A stretch of DNA of 36,237 nucleotides from Candidatus Saccharimonadota bacterium (GTDB lineage: Bacteria; Patescibacteriota; Saccharimonadia; Saccharimonadales; Saccharimonadaceae), in the NCBI GenBank assembly GCA_009776375.1, contig WRNW01000005.1, positions 1 to 36,237 of the forward strand, written 5' to 3'. The notes below the pieces were generated by a model. The model saw only the letters and a program-made list of their open reading frames with translations, made no database searches and was not told where the DNA came from. Positions 1 through 7,968 of this stretch are shown here, piece by piece. The position numbers and the translations under genes are program-made. Numbering within the stretch: position 1 is the first letter of the stretch; every line of letters starts with the position of its first letter.

Positions 1-74
1 GAATCACCTTTAGACTACGCGAGGAAAAATTTAACGCGCCACAGGAAAGTGGCGGGAGAGGCGGAGCGCACTAA
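1..74 (+). CDS. infA: Translation initiation factor IF-1, C-terminal end (partial)
   Basis: Frame 3 reads ITFRLREEKFNAPQESGGRGGAH* with stop at 72-74. It resembles the IF-1 C-terminus (GRITFR...) and sits directly before rpmJ, the usual infA-rpmJ-rpsM order. Confidence 0.65.
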   Translation, partial: ITFRLREEKFNAPQESGGRGGAH

Positions 75-191
75 ATGAAGGTCCAAACCAGCGTCAAAAA
101 ACGCAGCCCTGACGACAAATTAGTTCGTCGCAAAGGGCGTCTCAGCGTTATCAACAAGAAAAAACCACGTAATAAACAGAGGCAGGGATAG
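75..191 (+). CDS. rpmJ: 50S ribosomal protein L36 (Cys-lacking form)
   Basis: [38 protein letters not shown]. Typical L36 with KQRQG end. Below the ORF-track size cutoff. Confidence 0.93.
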   Translation: MKVQTSVKKRSPDDKLVRRKGRLSVINKKKPRNKQRQG

Positions 192-198
192 ACGACAG

Positions 199-585
199 AT
201 GGCTAGATTTGCAAACGTCGAAGTTCCTGCCGAGAAACAGGTTCAGGTCGCGCTAACTTATATTTTTGGGATTGGTCCAAAATCAGCGCGCGATATCGTC
301 ATGGCCGCCAAAGTCGACCCCGCCAAGCGCGTCAAAGATTTGGACGAAGTAGAGGAAAAGAAACTGCGCGACATCATCGATGCCAATTACACCGTCGAGG
401 GTGATTTACGTCGCGTCGTTACCAATAATGTTAAACGCCTAAGGGACATCGGTTCTTATCGCGGGCTGCGGCACAAACTGAATTTGCCAGTGCGCGGTCA
501 GCGAACGAGGACTAATGCTCGTACCAAACGCGGCCGACGTGTCGCCGTCGGTGGCGCCCAACCCAAGGCCGCGAGCAAGACTTAG
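199..585 (+). CDS. rpsM: 30S ribosomal protein S13
   Basis: MARFANVEVPAEKQVQVALTYIFGIGPKSA...RGLRHKLNLPVRGQRTRTNARTKRG. Canonical S13. Confidence 0.97.
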   Translation: MARFANVEVPAEKQVQVALTYIFGIGPKSARDIVMAAKVDPAKRVKDLDEVEEKKLRDIIDANYTVEGDLRRVVTNNVKRLRDIGSYRGLRHKLNLPVRGQRTRTNARTKRGRRVAVGGAQPKAASKT

Positions 586-597
586 GAGATGATAAAT

Positions 598-1107
598 ATG
601 GCAGAAGAAACTAAGGAAAATATCAACCCCGTCATTGCGAGCGAAGAGGAGCAATCCAGCAATGACACTGGATCGCCGCGCGTCGAAGACACTCGCGATG
701 ACAGTGGTGATGCAGACAAACCCGCCGCCAAGAAAAAACCCCGAAAAGCTCGCCGCAGCGTGCCAATTGGGCAGGTGCATATCCAGGCGACTTTTAACAA
801 TACGATGATCAGTTTCGCCGACACCAAAGGCAACGTCATCGCCGCGAGCAGCGCCGGCGCTTGCGGTTTTCGTGGGTCAAAAAAGGGCACGGCCTATGCG
901 GCCCAAATCGCCACCGACAAAGCTGCCGAAATTGCCAAAAGTCAGTTCGGTCTCACCAAGGTCGATGTCTTCATCAGAGGTGTTGGCCTAGGTCGCGATG
1001 CCGCCATTCGGGCGCTGTCGAATCACGACTTCGTTATCGACAGCATCAGCGATGTGACCGGCGTACCGCACGGTGGTGTTCGTCCGAAACGCGAAAGGAG
1101 GGCCTAA
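598..1107 (+). CDS. rpsK: 30S ribosomal protein S11 with extended N-terminus
   Basis: GQVHIQATFNNTMISFADTKGNVIAASSAGACGFRGSKKGTAYAAQ... canonical S11. Start ATG at 598 fits an upstream aggag better than 589. Confidence 0.96.
   Translation: MAEETKENINPVIASEEEQSSNDTGSPRVEDTRDDSGDADKPAAKKKPRKARRSVPIGQVHIQATFNNTMISFADTKGNVIAASSAGACGFRGSKKGTAYAAQIATDKAAEIAKSQFGLTKVDVFIRGVGLGRDAAIRALSNHDFVIDSISDVTGVPHGGVRPKRERRA
631..702 (+). repeat. Palindromic repeat element inserted in frame in rpsK
   Basis: gtcattgcgag...agcaatccag caatgaca ctggatcgcc...actcgcgatgac: imperfect inverted repeat of 72 nt (24 codons). Confidence 0.7.
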
Positions 1108-1110
1108 GGC

Positions 1111-1728
1111 ATGGCACGAGATAAATCACCAATTGTCAAGCAATCACGTCGCGAAGGTTACGCGCTCCATCCAAAAGCGCACAAAATCATGGCGCGAAAA
1201 TCGGGGATTCCCGGTCAACACGCGCATGGTCGTCGGGGCAAGCCGTCACTTTATTTGACACAACTTCGCGAAAAGCAAAAAGTTCGCCGGATTTACGGTC
1301 TGCTCGAAAAGCAATTCGCTAAACTGATGCACCAAGCCGAACGAATGGATGGTATGTCGGGCGAAAACTTGCTACAACTACTCGAGCGTCGTCTCGATAA
1401 CACAGTTTACCGGGCCGGTTTCGCGACGTCGCGCCGCCAAGCCCGCCAACTCGTCAGTCACGGTCATTTTATGTTGAACGGTCGACGTGTCGATATTCCA
1501 TCAATTTGTGTCAAGGCGGGTGATCAAATCGTCGTTCGTCCGCGTAGTGCGAAAACCGCTTACTTTGCATCCTTGGACGAAATCGTTCGCGATGCAGGCG
1601 GTGCCACAGTTGGTTGGCTAAAAACTGACCTGAAAAAAATGTCGATCGACATCACCGGCTTGCCTAGCCGCGAAGAAGCCGAACCGGATATCAATGAACA
1701 ATTAATCGTCGAGTATTACTCGCGCTAA
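1111..1728 (+). CDS. rpsD: 30S ribosomal protein S4
   Basis: S4 core with S4 RNA-binding domain (LLERRLDNTVYRAGFATSRRQARQLVSHGHFMLNGRRVDIPS). Confidence 0.97.
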   Translation: MARDKSPIVKQSRREGYALHPKAHKIMARKSGIPGQHAHGRRGKPSLYLTQLREKQKVRRIYGLLEKQFAKLMHQAERMDGMSGENLLQLLERRLDNTVYRAGFATSRRQARQLVSHGHFMLNGRRVDIPSICVKAGDQIVVRPRSAKTAYFASLDEIVRDAGGATVGWLKTDLKKMSIDITGLPSREEAEPDINEQLIVEYYSR

Positions 1729-1744
1729 ATAGGGAGGAGCAAAA

Positions 1745-2665
1745 ATGAGTAAAGCAATCTTAAACCCAGTAGTATCAAACGTGACGGCGGTCGGCGATGC
1801 CAGCGCTATTATCACCATCGAGCCGCTGGCTAGCGGTTACGGCCAAACGCTCGGCAACTCGCTACGGCGGGTGCTGCTCGGTTCGATCGAGGGCGCAGCG
1901 GTAACGGCCTTTAAAATCGACGGCATCACTCACGAATTTACCACCATTGCTGGTGTCAAGGAAGACGTTGTCGAAATCATGTTAAACCTTAAATCGATCG
2001 CTATCAAACTGTTTAGCGACAAACCTGTCGAACTCAGCCTCAGTAAAAAAGGTGGTGTGGTCACTGCGGGCGATATCAAAACGACGGCCGATATCGAAAT
2101 CGCTAATCCTGATCAGTTAATCGCAACGATTGATGATCCGAAAACTGAGCTGAAAATTGACCTAGTGGTCGAAAACGGTCGCGGCTACCAAACGATCGAA
2201 GAATCAACTCTGAAACGCCTACATAGCGATATGATTGCGCTCGACGCGGTTTTTTCGCCAGTTCGTCGCGTCCGCTACGCTGTCGATAAAACTCGTGTTG
2301 GTGATAATGTTGATCTCGATAAATTAACCTTGACGATTGACACTGATGGTTCGATTGAACCTGGTGATGCTTTCGAACAGGCCGCGGCGATTTTGATGGC
2401 GCAATACGAAGCGCTGGCTGGCGACACCCGGATCAGCGACGAAGAACCAATCGCCAGCGATGATGATCAGGCAACCGACCTGTTAGGACTACCGGTTGAT
2501 GAACTGAATCTTAGCGCCCGGACGACTAACGCTCTGATCGGCGCTGGTGTTAAAACGGTCGGTGAACTAGTCAGCCTGAGCGACGAAGAACTCAATGACC
2601 TCAAAGGTTTCGGCGCCAAAGCCCGCGAAGAAGTCAAAGAAAAAGTTGCGGAGCTGGAGTTTTAA
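1745..2665 (+). CDS. rpoA: DNA-directed RNA polymerase subunit alpha
   Basis: EPLASGYGQTLGNSLRRVLLGSIEGAAVTAFKIDG...; C-terminal domain LNLSARTTNALIGAGVKTVGEL. Confidence 0.98.
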   Translation: MSKAILNPVVSNVTAVGDASAIITIEPLASGYGQTLGNSLRRVLLGSIEGAAVTAFKIDGITHEFTTIAGVKEDVVEIMLNLKSIAIKLFSDKPVELSLSKKGGVVTAGDIKTTADIEIANPDQLIATIDDPKTELKIDLVVENGRGYQTIEESTLKRLHSDMIALDAVFSPVRRVRYAVDKTRVGDNVDLDKLTLTIDTDGSIEPGDAFEQAAAILMAQYEALAGDTRISDEEPIASDDDQATDLLGLPVDELNLSARTTNALIGAGVKTVGELVSLSDEELNDLKGFGAKAREEVKEKVAELEF

Positions 2666-2666
2666 A

Positions 2667-3116
2667 ATGCATCGACACGGATATATTGGACGTAAATTTG
2701 GTCGCGAACGGGATGAGCGGCGAGCGCTGCTGCGCGGTTTAATGTGCTCGCTGACCGAACACCTTAGTATCAAAACCACCCTGCCGAAAGCCAAGGAATT
2801 ACGTCGTCAAATGGAGAAAATAATTTCCAAGGCCAAAAAAGCCAGTGATCTCGCGAATCGACGGGCGGTGATTGCCGCGCTGGATAATGTTGATCTAGCG
2901 AACCGTCTCGTCGACCAGATTGCCCCAGCAATCCAACGCCCCAGCGGTTATTTACGAATTATTAAACTTAATGAATATCGCGTTGGCGATGACGCTCCCA
3001 TGGCTAGGATCGAGTTTGTCGACCTGGACGAAATCAACAAGTCGTTTGCGGAAACTAATGATGTCGTCCTGAACGAAGCGCAGGATTCCAGCGGTTCAGA
3101 GGAGAATCAATCATGA
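2667..3116 (+). CDS. rplQ: 50S ribosomal protein L17
   Basis: MHRHGYIGRKFGRERDERRALLRGLMCSLTEHLSIKTTLPKAKELRR. The ORF-track start (2595) overlaps rpoA; ATG 2667 is preferred. Confidence 0.96.
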   Translation: MHRHGYIGRKFGRERDERRALLRGLMCSLTEHLSIKTTLPKAKELRRQMEKIISKAKKASDLANRRAVIAALDNVDLANRLVDQIAPAIQRPSGYLRIIKLNEYRVGDDAPMARIEFVDLDEINKSFAETNDVVLNEAQDSSGSEENQS

Positions 3117-3634
3117 CGGCATCCAAAACTTATTCCCAGACAGCCAGCGAAGTCGAACACCGCTGGGTGCTCATCGACGCGACTGGCGTGCCGATCGGAC
3201 GTTTGGCAAGTTTCGTTGCGACGCGGTTGATTGGCAAATACCAGCCGACCTTTACGGCGCACATCGACAGCGGCGACCATGTCGTGGTCATCAACGCCAA
3301 GCAATCGTGGTTGACTGGCGCCAAATACAAGGAGAAAAAATACTATTCGTATAGCGGCTACCTGAGCGGTATCAAGGAAACCACGCCGAGAAAGGTCGGC
3401 AAAGCTTCGGCCATCGAACGCGCTGTCGCCGGCATGCTGCCCAAGAACAAATTGCAAACCGCCCGCCTGAAACGCCTGCATGTTTATGCGGACGAAAATC
3501 ACGCTCACGCGGCGCAACAACCAACGCCAATCGTCATCAACAAGAATAAGCCAGCGAGCGCAGCGAAGCCCAGCACCAATTCCCGGGCGGAGCGTAGCGT
3601 AGCACCGAGAACGGGTGCTGGGGAGGTTAAATAA
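3113..3634 (+). CDS. rplM: 50S ribosomal protein L13 with C-terminal extension
   Basis: HRWVLIDATGVPIGRLASFVATRLIGKYQPTFTAHIDSGDHVVVINA... canonical L13. Confidence 0.95.
   Translation: MTASKTYSQTASEVEHRWVLIDATGVPIGRLASFVATRLIGKYQPTFTAHIDSGDHVVVINAKQSWLTGAKYKEKKYYSYSGYLSGIKETTPRKVGKASAIERAVAGMLPKNKLQTARLKRLHVYADENHAHAAQQPTPIVINKNKPASAAKPSTNSRAERSVAPRTGAGEVK
3560..3625 (+). repeat. Imperfect palindromic element in the 3' end of rplM
   Basis: cccagcaccaattcccgg gcggagcgtagcgtagca ccgagaacgggtgctggg: arms pair imperfectly around a gcggagcgtagcg centre. Encodes the non-conserved L13 tail. Confidence 0.55.
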
Positions 3635-4032
3635 TGGCTGATAAAAATTATTTCTATGGTCTCGGGCGACGAAAAAGCGCGACCGCGACAGCGCGTTTGT
3701 ACGCCGGCAAAGGTCAAATCACTATCAACGACCAGGATGCGACCAAATACTTGGACGATAATAAAACGTTGCTCGCCGAGTTAACCGATCCACTGGCGTT
3801 GGTCGGCAAACAAACTGATTTTGACATCACACTGTTGATCAAAGGCGGCGGCACTTCTGGCCAGGTCGATGCGGCTAAACTCGCCATCGCCAAAGCCCTC
3901 GCCAGCATCAACGACGACCTCAAAGGATCCCTTAGCAAAGCCGGCTACCTCCGCCGCGACAGCCGCACCGTCGAGCGCAAAAAATACGGTCTCAAAGGCG
4001 CCAGAAAGAAAGAACAATTTAGCAAACGCTAA
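3634..4032 (+). CDS. rpsI: 30S ribosomal protein S9
   Basis: YGLGRRKSATATARLYAGKGQITIN...LRRDSRTVERKKYGLKGARKKEQFSKR. Confidence 0.97.
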   Translation: MADKNYFYGLGRRKSATATARLYAGKGQITINDQDATKYLDDNKTLLAELTDPLALVGKQTDFDITLLIKGGGTSGQVDAAKLAIAKALASINDDLKGSLSKAGYLRRDSRTVERKKYGLKGARKKEQFSKR

Positions 4033-4052
4033 ACTTTCTCCATATTTTCCAT

Positions 4053-4094
4053 AAGCTCCGTTCTCGCAATAACAGTAGTGCAAGAGCGGAGCTT
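4053..4094 (+). repeat. Conserved palindromic hairpin element, copy 1
   Basis: aagctccgttctcgcaataacagtagtgcaagagcggagctt: about 15-bp arms; near-identical copies at 5438-5480 and 14512-14553. Confidence 0.85.
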
Positions 4095-4128
4095 CTTGGT
4101 TTGGTTTATTAGTCTTATAAATTCCCCC

Positions 4129-4162
4129 TTGACTTTTTTCGGGGGGGGGGTAAACTTATAGT
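4129..4162 (+). promoter_or_regulatory. Candidate phase-variable promoter with G10 tract between -35 and -10
   Basis: TTGACT (4129-4134), tttttc, G10 (4141-4150), TAAACT (4151-4156) overlapping TATAGT (4157-4162). Confidence 0.6.
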
Positions 4163-4199
4163 AGTAATAATGTGATGCGGTGGGGAAAGGGATGAAATA

Positions 4200-4838
4200 G
4201 TGAGCGCAACCGATACATATACACAACATGCGTACCAACAAGCTAAGGAAAAGTGCCCATCACAATGCCCGCCAGCGAACGAGTTTGGCAGCAAAGTTTG
4301 TGAAATAACCGGACCTGGTGACCGAGACTACGACCGTTTTTATGCAGAGTATATGGGAATGGTGGAAGAATGGCGACGGCTCGACCAATTCAGGCCGGCG
4401 GGCAGTAATCCACTAAGCGAGGAATATATTCAGCATGAGGCCGACATTTTTGCTAGGCAACGTGTGTGTGAAAAAGAACCTTTAAGCTGGCTCGAGGGCA
4501 GTTATGATGCTAGCGACGCGCCAATTAGGCGAGTAACTCGAGAACATATAGAAGAATATCTCGCAGACCCGTTCGGACGAGCCATTGAAGATCTCAGAGA
4601 AGACACGATAGCTACCCTATATAATATCTGGCACGGGGCCTTACGTTCTGCTAGAGAGCTTCGCTCGGAAGCTCTAGCACATATAGAAGAAGATCTCGCA
4701 GACCCGTTCGGGCAAGCCATCGAAGATTTCCGAAAAGAGACGGCAGCTATCCTAAGGCGGATCGGGCAAAAGGCTTACCGGGGTTACGTTCTCACTAGAG
4801 AGCTCCGCTCGGAAGCCTCAGACAGCAAGAAGACATAA
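4200..4838 (+). CDS. Hypothetical protein with N-terminal Cys motif and a C-terminal tandem repeat
   Basis: GTG start after gggaaaggg. Protein has CPSQCPPANEFGSKVC and two copies of HIEE(Y/D)LADPFG(R/Q)AIED. Confidence 0.75.
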   Translation: MSATDTYTQHAYQQAKEKCPSQCPPANEFGSKVCEITGPGDRDYDRFYAEYMGMVEEWRRLDQFRPAGSNPLSEEYIQHEADIFARQRVCEKEPLSWLEGSYDASDAPIRRVTREHIEEYLADPFGRAIEDLREDTIATLYNIWHGALRSARELRSEALAHIEEDLADPFGQAIEDFRKETAAILRRIGQKAYRGYVLTRELRSEASDSKKT

Positions 4839-4862
4839 ATAATAAAAAGTCATAGTCACAAC

Positions 4863-4876
4863 AAGCTCCGTTCTTA
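4863..4876 (+). repeat. Half copy of the hairpin element (left arm only)
   Basis: aagctccgttctta matches the left arm of the hairpin family and lies directly upstream of the second G-tract promoter. Confidence 0.6.
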
Positions 4877-4891
4877 GTCATAAACTCCCCC

Positions 4892-4924
4892 TTGACTTTT
4901 TACGGGGGGGGGTAAACTTATAAT
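4892..4924 (+). promoter_or_regulatory. Candidate phase-variable promoter with G9 tract between -35 and -10
   Basis: TTGACT (4892-4897), G9 (4904-4912), TAAACT (4913-4918), TATAAT (4919-4924). Near-duplicate of the 4129-4162 promoter. Confidence 0.6.
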
Positions 4925-4938
4925 GACAATAATCTAAG

Positions 4939-5397
4939 ATGGTGGGAGAAGCAGGTAGAATCATGGCTGGGGGAGAAAGTAAACGATATACGGATTATAC
5001 GTCGGAAGAAAAAGACGCGCTCCGCCAAAAGGCCGCAGCAGAATTGTGCCTGCATTGCGTCAATCACGTTTGTGAAACGGTTGAACCTGAGTCTCAAATT
5101 AGTGATGGCCCTCTGCCATATGAGTATAACAAGGAGTTTCAAGCTGTTGCGTGTGCCCAATTTTACGCTAAGAATACGCCGTCGCTCAGTGAGGATGAGA
5201 TAACCTATCGCGCCAACCACTCTGCTAGGAAAATGGCATGTCTCAAGCTGAATAGAGAGTATCTAAACACCCTCAATCCCCCTGGTTATCTTGGTGATTA
5301 TCCTCGTTTTAGTGGTCCTCTCGGTGACCAGATTGTGCCAGAGATTAAGGACGCGGTAAAGGCACATATAATAGACTATCTTGCAAAGCAGGTGTAG
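4939..5397 (+). CDS. Hypothetical Cys-motif protein, possibly related to the 4200-4838 product
   Basis: ATG 4939, or more likely ATG 4963 (MAGGESKRYTDYT...). CLHCVNHVC and LSEDEITYRANHSARKMAC parallel LSEEYIQHEADIFARQRVC in the upstream ORF. Confidence 0.7.
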   Translation: MVGEAGRIMAGGESKRYTDYTSEEKDALRQKAAAELCLHCVNHVCETVEPESQISDGPLPYEYNKEFQAVACAQFYAKNTPSLSEDEITYRANHSARKMACLKLNREYLNTLNPPGYLGDYPRFSGPLGDQIVPEIKDAVKAHIIDYLAKQV

Positions 5398-5437
5398 GAT
5401 CATTCAGCTCGTAAAAACCAGTAAACTTAAAATCTAT

Positions 5438-5480
5438 GAGCTCCGTTCTCGCAATAACAGTAATGCAAGAACGGAGCTTA
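5438..5480 (+). repeat. Conserved palindromic hairpin element, copy 2
   Basis: gagctccgttctcgcaataacagtaatgcaagaacggagctta, same orientation as copies 1 and 3. Confidence 0.85.
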
Positions 5481-5496
5481 TAGAATATTTTTCACC

Positions 5497-5581
5497 TGGT
5501 GCGCGAGACTGGAGTTGAACCAGCACGTCCAAGGACACTAGCTCCTAAGGCTAGCGCGTCTACCAATTCCGCCACTCGCGC
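5497..5581 (-). tRNA. tRNA-Leu (anticodon UAG)
   Basis: Reverse strand GCGCGAGTGGCGGAATTGGTAGACGCGCTAGCCTTAGGAGCTAGTG...GGTTCAACTCC...CTCGCGCACCA. Anticodon loop CTTAGGA. CCA encoded. Confidence 0.93.
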
Positions 5582-5619
5582 GCGCGAACAATTATAACAA
5601 AAAGCGCCGGTGGCGCCAA

Positions 5620-6174
5620 TCATTCATCCTGCAAACGAAAGAGGGCTATTGCCGCTTCTCCGTAAATTCGATTGTCCACCACAACAACTCCATCCAGGTT
5701 CGGCAAAGTCCCTCTCTCTGGATACGATAATACCAAAAGCCCGCCCGGTTGTAAATGCTTAACCAACTTGGAAACTGTGGAAAACTGTGGATCATGGTAT
5801 GGCGGATCGGCAAAAATTATGTTGTACTTATCATTTTCAGAGATTTTTGTCCAGCTTCTAACATCTGTTCGTAGTAAGTTTGTCTGGTTTTGCACAACTA
5901 ATGTTGTAATATTTACATCAATGACTTTGGCGGCTGTGCGATCACGTTCCAAAAAAGTTACAAAAGTCGCGCCGCGGCTCAAAGATTCCAAGCCTAGAAC
6001 GCCGGTTCCCGCAAAAGCATCCAACACCCGCGCACCGACCAACATCCCGCGCGATTCGAGCATCGAAAAAATCGCTGAACGGACGCGATCACCCATTGGG
6101 TGAGTGCCAGATCCAACATCAGCCGAAATCCACCGACCGCCGAATCGGCCGGCGATGATCCTTAGGCGCGCCAC
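5620..6174 (-). CDS. rsmD: 16S rRNA (guanine966-N2)-methyltransferase RsmD
   Basis: MARLRIIAGRFGGRWIS...RVRSAIFSMLESRG...VLDAFAGTGVLGLESLSRGA...IIFADPPYHD. Confidence 0.92.
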   Translation of the reverse strand: MARLRIIAGRFGGRWISADVGSGTHPMGDRVRSAIFSMLESRGMLVGARVLDAFAGTGVLGLESLSRGATFVTFLERDRTAAKVIDVNITTLVVQNQTNLLRTDVRSWTKISENDKYNIIFADPPYHDPQFSTVSKLVKHLQPGGLLVLSYPERGTLPNLDGVVVVDNRIYGEAAIALFRLQDE

Positions 6175-6235
6175 AAATGACTCCTTGACACAGGATTTAT
6201 TTTACCAGAAAAATCAAATGTGTTACAATGTCTAT

Positions 6236-7861
6236 ATGAGCAAGATCGCAGATTATTTGCGGGATAAATTGGTAGGTGAAGTTTCGACCGATGGGGTGGT
6301 GCGCGCTGATTTCGCACATGACGGCAGTATTTTTGAAGAAGCGCCGCAACTAGTGATTTTTCCGCGGACGACCAACGATGTGCGCAAAACGATACGTTTT
6401 ACCTGGCGGTTGGCCGAGCGCGGTCAGACTCTGCCGATCACGGCGCGCGGTGGCGGTACGAGTACCACCGGTGCGGCGATTGGTCGCGGCGCCATCATGT
6501 CGTTTCCGGCGCACATGTCGCGCATTCTCGAGCTGGACACCAAAGCGCAAATGGTGCGGGTTCAACCCGGTTTGAATTTTGCTGGTCTCCAGGAAGCGAT
6601 GGCGACGCACGGTTTGTTTCTACCGACGATTAGCGAAGATTTCAAAGTCGCGACCATCGGCGGCGCGCTGGCTTCTAATGTCGGCGGTACGAAATCGGTG
6701 AAGTACGGCACGCTACGGGATTGGACCGATCGACTCGAAGTGGTTTTAGCCAATGGTGAAATTATTCAAACTGGCGCTTTGACCAAACACGAGCTGAGTG
6801 CCAAAAAGGGTCTCCAAACCATGGAAGGCGAAATCTATCGCGGTCTCGATGCGCTGATTGATGATCACATGGAGGCGATCAGTAACTTTGCGAGCGGTCC
6901 AGCGCTCAACGCTGGCGGTTTTGCGATCGATTTAGTCAAAAGTCAAGATGGTTCTTTCGACCTGACGCCGCTGCTGGTTGGTTCGCAGGGGACGCTTGGT
7001 CTGATCACCCAGGCAATTATTCGCTTGGCGCCGCGTCCCGACGAAGTTTCGCTCATCGCGGCGGCGATCACTGCCGAGCAAGATCTAGCAACTTTGACCG
7101 AACAACTGCTGGCTCTCGAGCCGAGTGAACTAGAATTTATTGATGGTGAAACACTGAAATTGATTGAGAATAAGGGTGGTGGTGCGGCCTGGAAACATGT
7201 TAGCAACAAACGACCCGACACCTTGATTTTTATTGAATTTGACGACAAGCATCGCGCTCGTAAAACCAAAAAAGCCGCCCAGATTCTCGATCAGGCGGCG
7301 GTGGTGGATATGCAGATGACGAATGATTGGGAAGAACAGGAAATCCTTAGGTCAATTCATCATAGCGTGGCGGTGATTACGAATTTTAGCGAACGCGGCA
7401 CAGCGGCGCTACCGATTGCGCCGGATCTAGCGGTGGCGCCAGCCCAAGTGCCCGAGCTGGTTCGGGCGATCAAGAAACTCCTTCGTCGTAATCACATCGA
7501 TGGCGGGATTTGGGGTCATTTGGGCGCGGGTGTGGTCAGTGTGCGGCCGCTGCTCAACCTGGCGAACCTCGGTCAGCGGCAAGCGGTGTTCAAGTTTTTG
7601 GGCGAACTCCTCGGCGCGATCAAAGAGCTAAACGGCTCGATGAGTGGTGAATTCGGCGATGGGCGATTACTGGCGCCAGCGGCCGCCGAACAATATGGCG
7701 AAAAAATGACCGAAATTTTTACCAAGATCAAGGCGATTTTCGATCCTTTTGGCACGCTCAACCCGGGCGTCATCACCGGCACTACGCGCGATGATTTGCT
7801 CGGCATGCTCCGTCAAGATTATCGCGAAGATCGGTTTTTCGAACTACATTTACGTGGTTAA
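6236..7861 (+). CDS. FAD-linked oxidase (GlcD/D-lactate dehydrogenase-like)
   Basis: VIFPRTTNDVRKTIRFTWRLAERGQTLPITARGGGTSTTGAAIGRG, ATIGGALASNVGGTKSVKYGTLRDW, GSQGTLGLITQA and KAIFDPFGTLNPG are FAD_binding_4/FAD-oxidase_C motifs. Start 6236 (MSKIADYLRDK) fits the TACAAT at 6224-6229. Confidence 0.87.
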   Translation: MSKIADYLRDKLVGEVSTDGVVRADFAHDGSIFEEAPQLVIFPRTTNDVRKTIRFTWRLAERGQTLPITARGGGTSTTGAAIGRGAIMSFPAHMSRILELDTKAQMVRVQPGLNFAGLQEAMATHGLFLPTISEDFKVATIGGALASNVGGTKSVKYGTLRDWTDRLEVVLANGEIIQTGALTKHELSAKKGLQTMEGEIYRGLDALIDDHMEAISNFASGPALNAGGFAIDLVKSQDGSFDLTPLLVGSQGTLGLITQAIIRLAPRPDEVSLIAAAITAEQDLATLTEQLLALEPSELEFIDGETLKLIENKGGGAAWKHVSNKRPDTLIFIEFDDKHRARKTKKAAQILDQAAVVDMQMTNDWEEQEILRSIHHSVAVITNFSERGTAALPIAPDLAVAPAQVPELVRAIKKLLRRNHIDGGIWGHLGAGVVSVRPLLNLANLGQRQAVFKFLGELLGAIKELNGSMSGEFGDGRLLAPAAAEQYGEKMTEIFTKIKAIFDPFGTLNPGVITGTTRDDLLGMLRQDYREDRFFELHLRG

Positions 7862-7881
7862 AAAATTGTATAATCGAAATC

Positions 7882-7968
7882 TGGTGGGCGCGAGAGGAGT
7901 TGAACCTCCACGAACGAAAGTTCACTAGCTCCTGAAGCTAGCGCGTCTACCAATTCCGCCACGCGCCC
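7882..7968 (-). tRNA. tRNA-Leu (anticodon CAG)
   Basis: Reverse strand GGGCGCGTGGCGGAATTGGTAGACGCGCTAGCTTCAGGAGCTAGTG...GGTTCAACTCC...CGCGCCCACCA. Loop TTCAGGA. Confidence 0.93.

Noticed and set aside
439-780. Minus-strand ORF overlapping rpsM/rpsK
   Set aside because: Antisense to two ribosomal protein genes. Its VIASVFDARRSSVIAGLLLFARND part is the reverse translation of the palindromic repeat, not a protein.
582-890. Second minus-strand ORF opposite rpsK
   Set aside because: Shadow ORF within a confident rpsK; no promoter or SD support.
1073-1258. Plus-strand alternate-frame ORF at the rpsK/rpsD junction
   Set aside because: Out-of-frame reading of rpsD; no independent evidence.
4053-4094. 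Hairpin copies called as plain intrinsic terminators
   Set aside because: Possible, but there is no strong T-run directly after the stems and the loop is conserved, so the terminator label was not assigned.
6104-6235. N-terminal 44 residues of the ORF-track FAD oxidase call
   Set aside because: This overlaps the rsmD 5' end and the promoter; the true start is probably ATG 6236.
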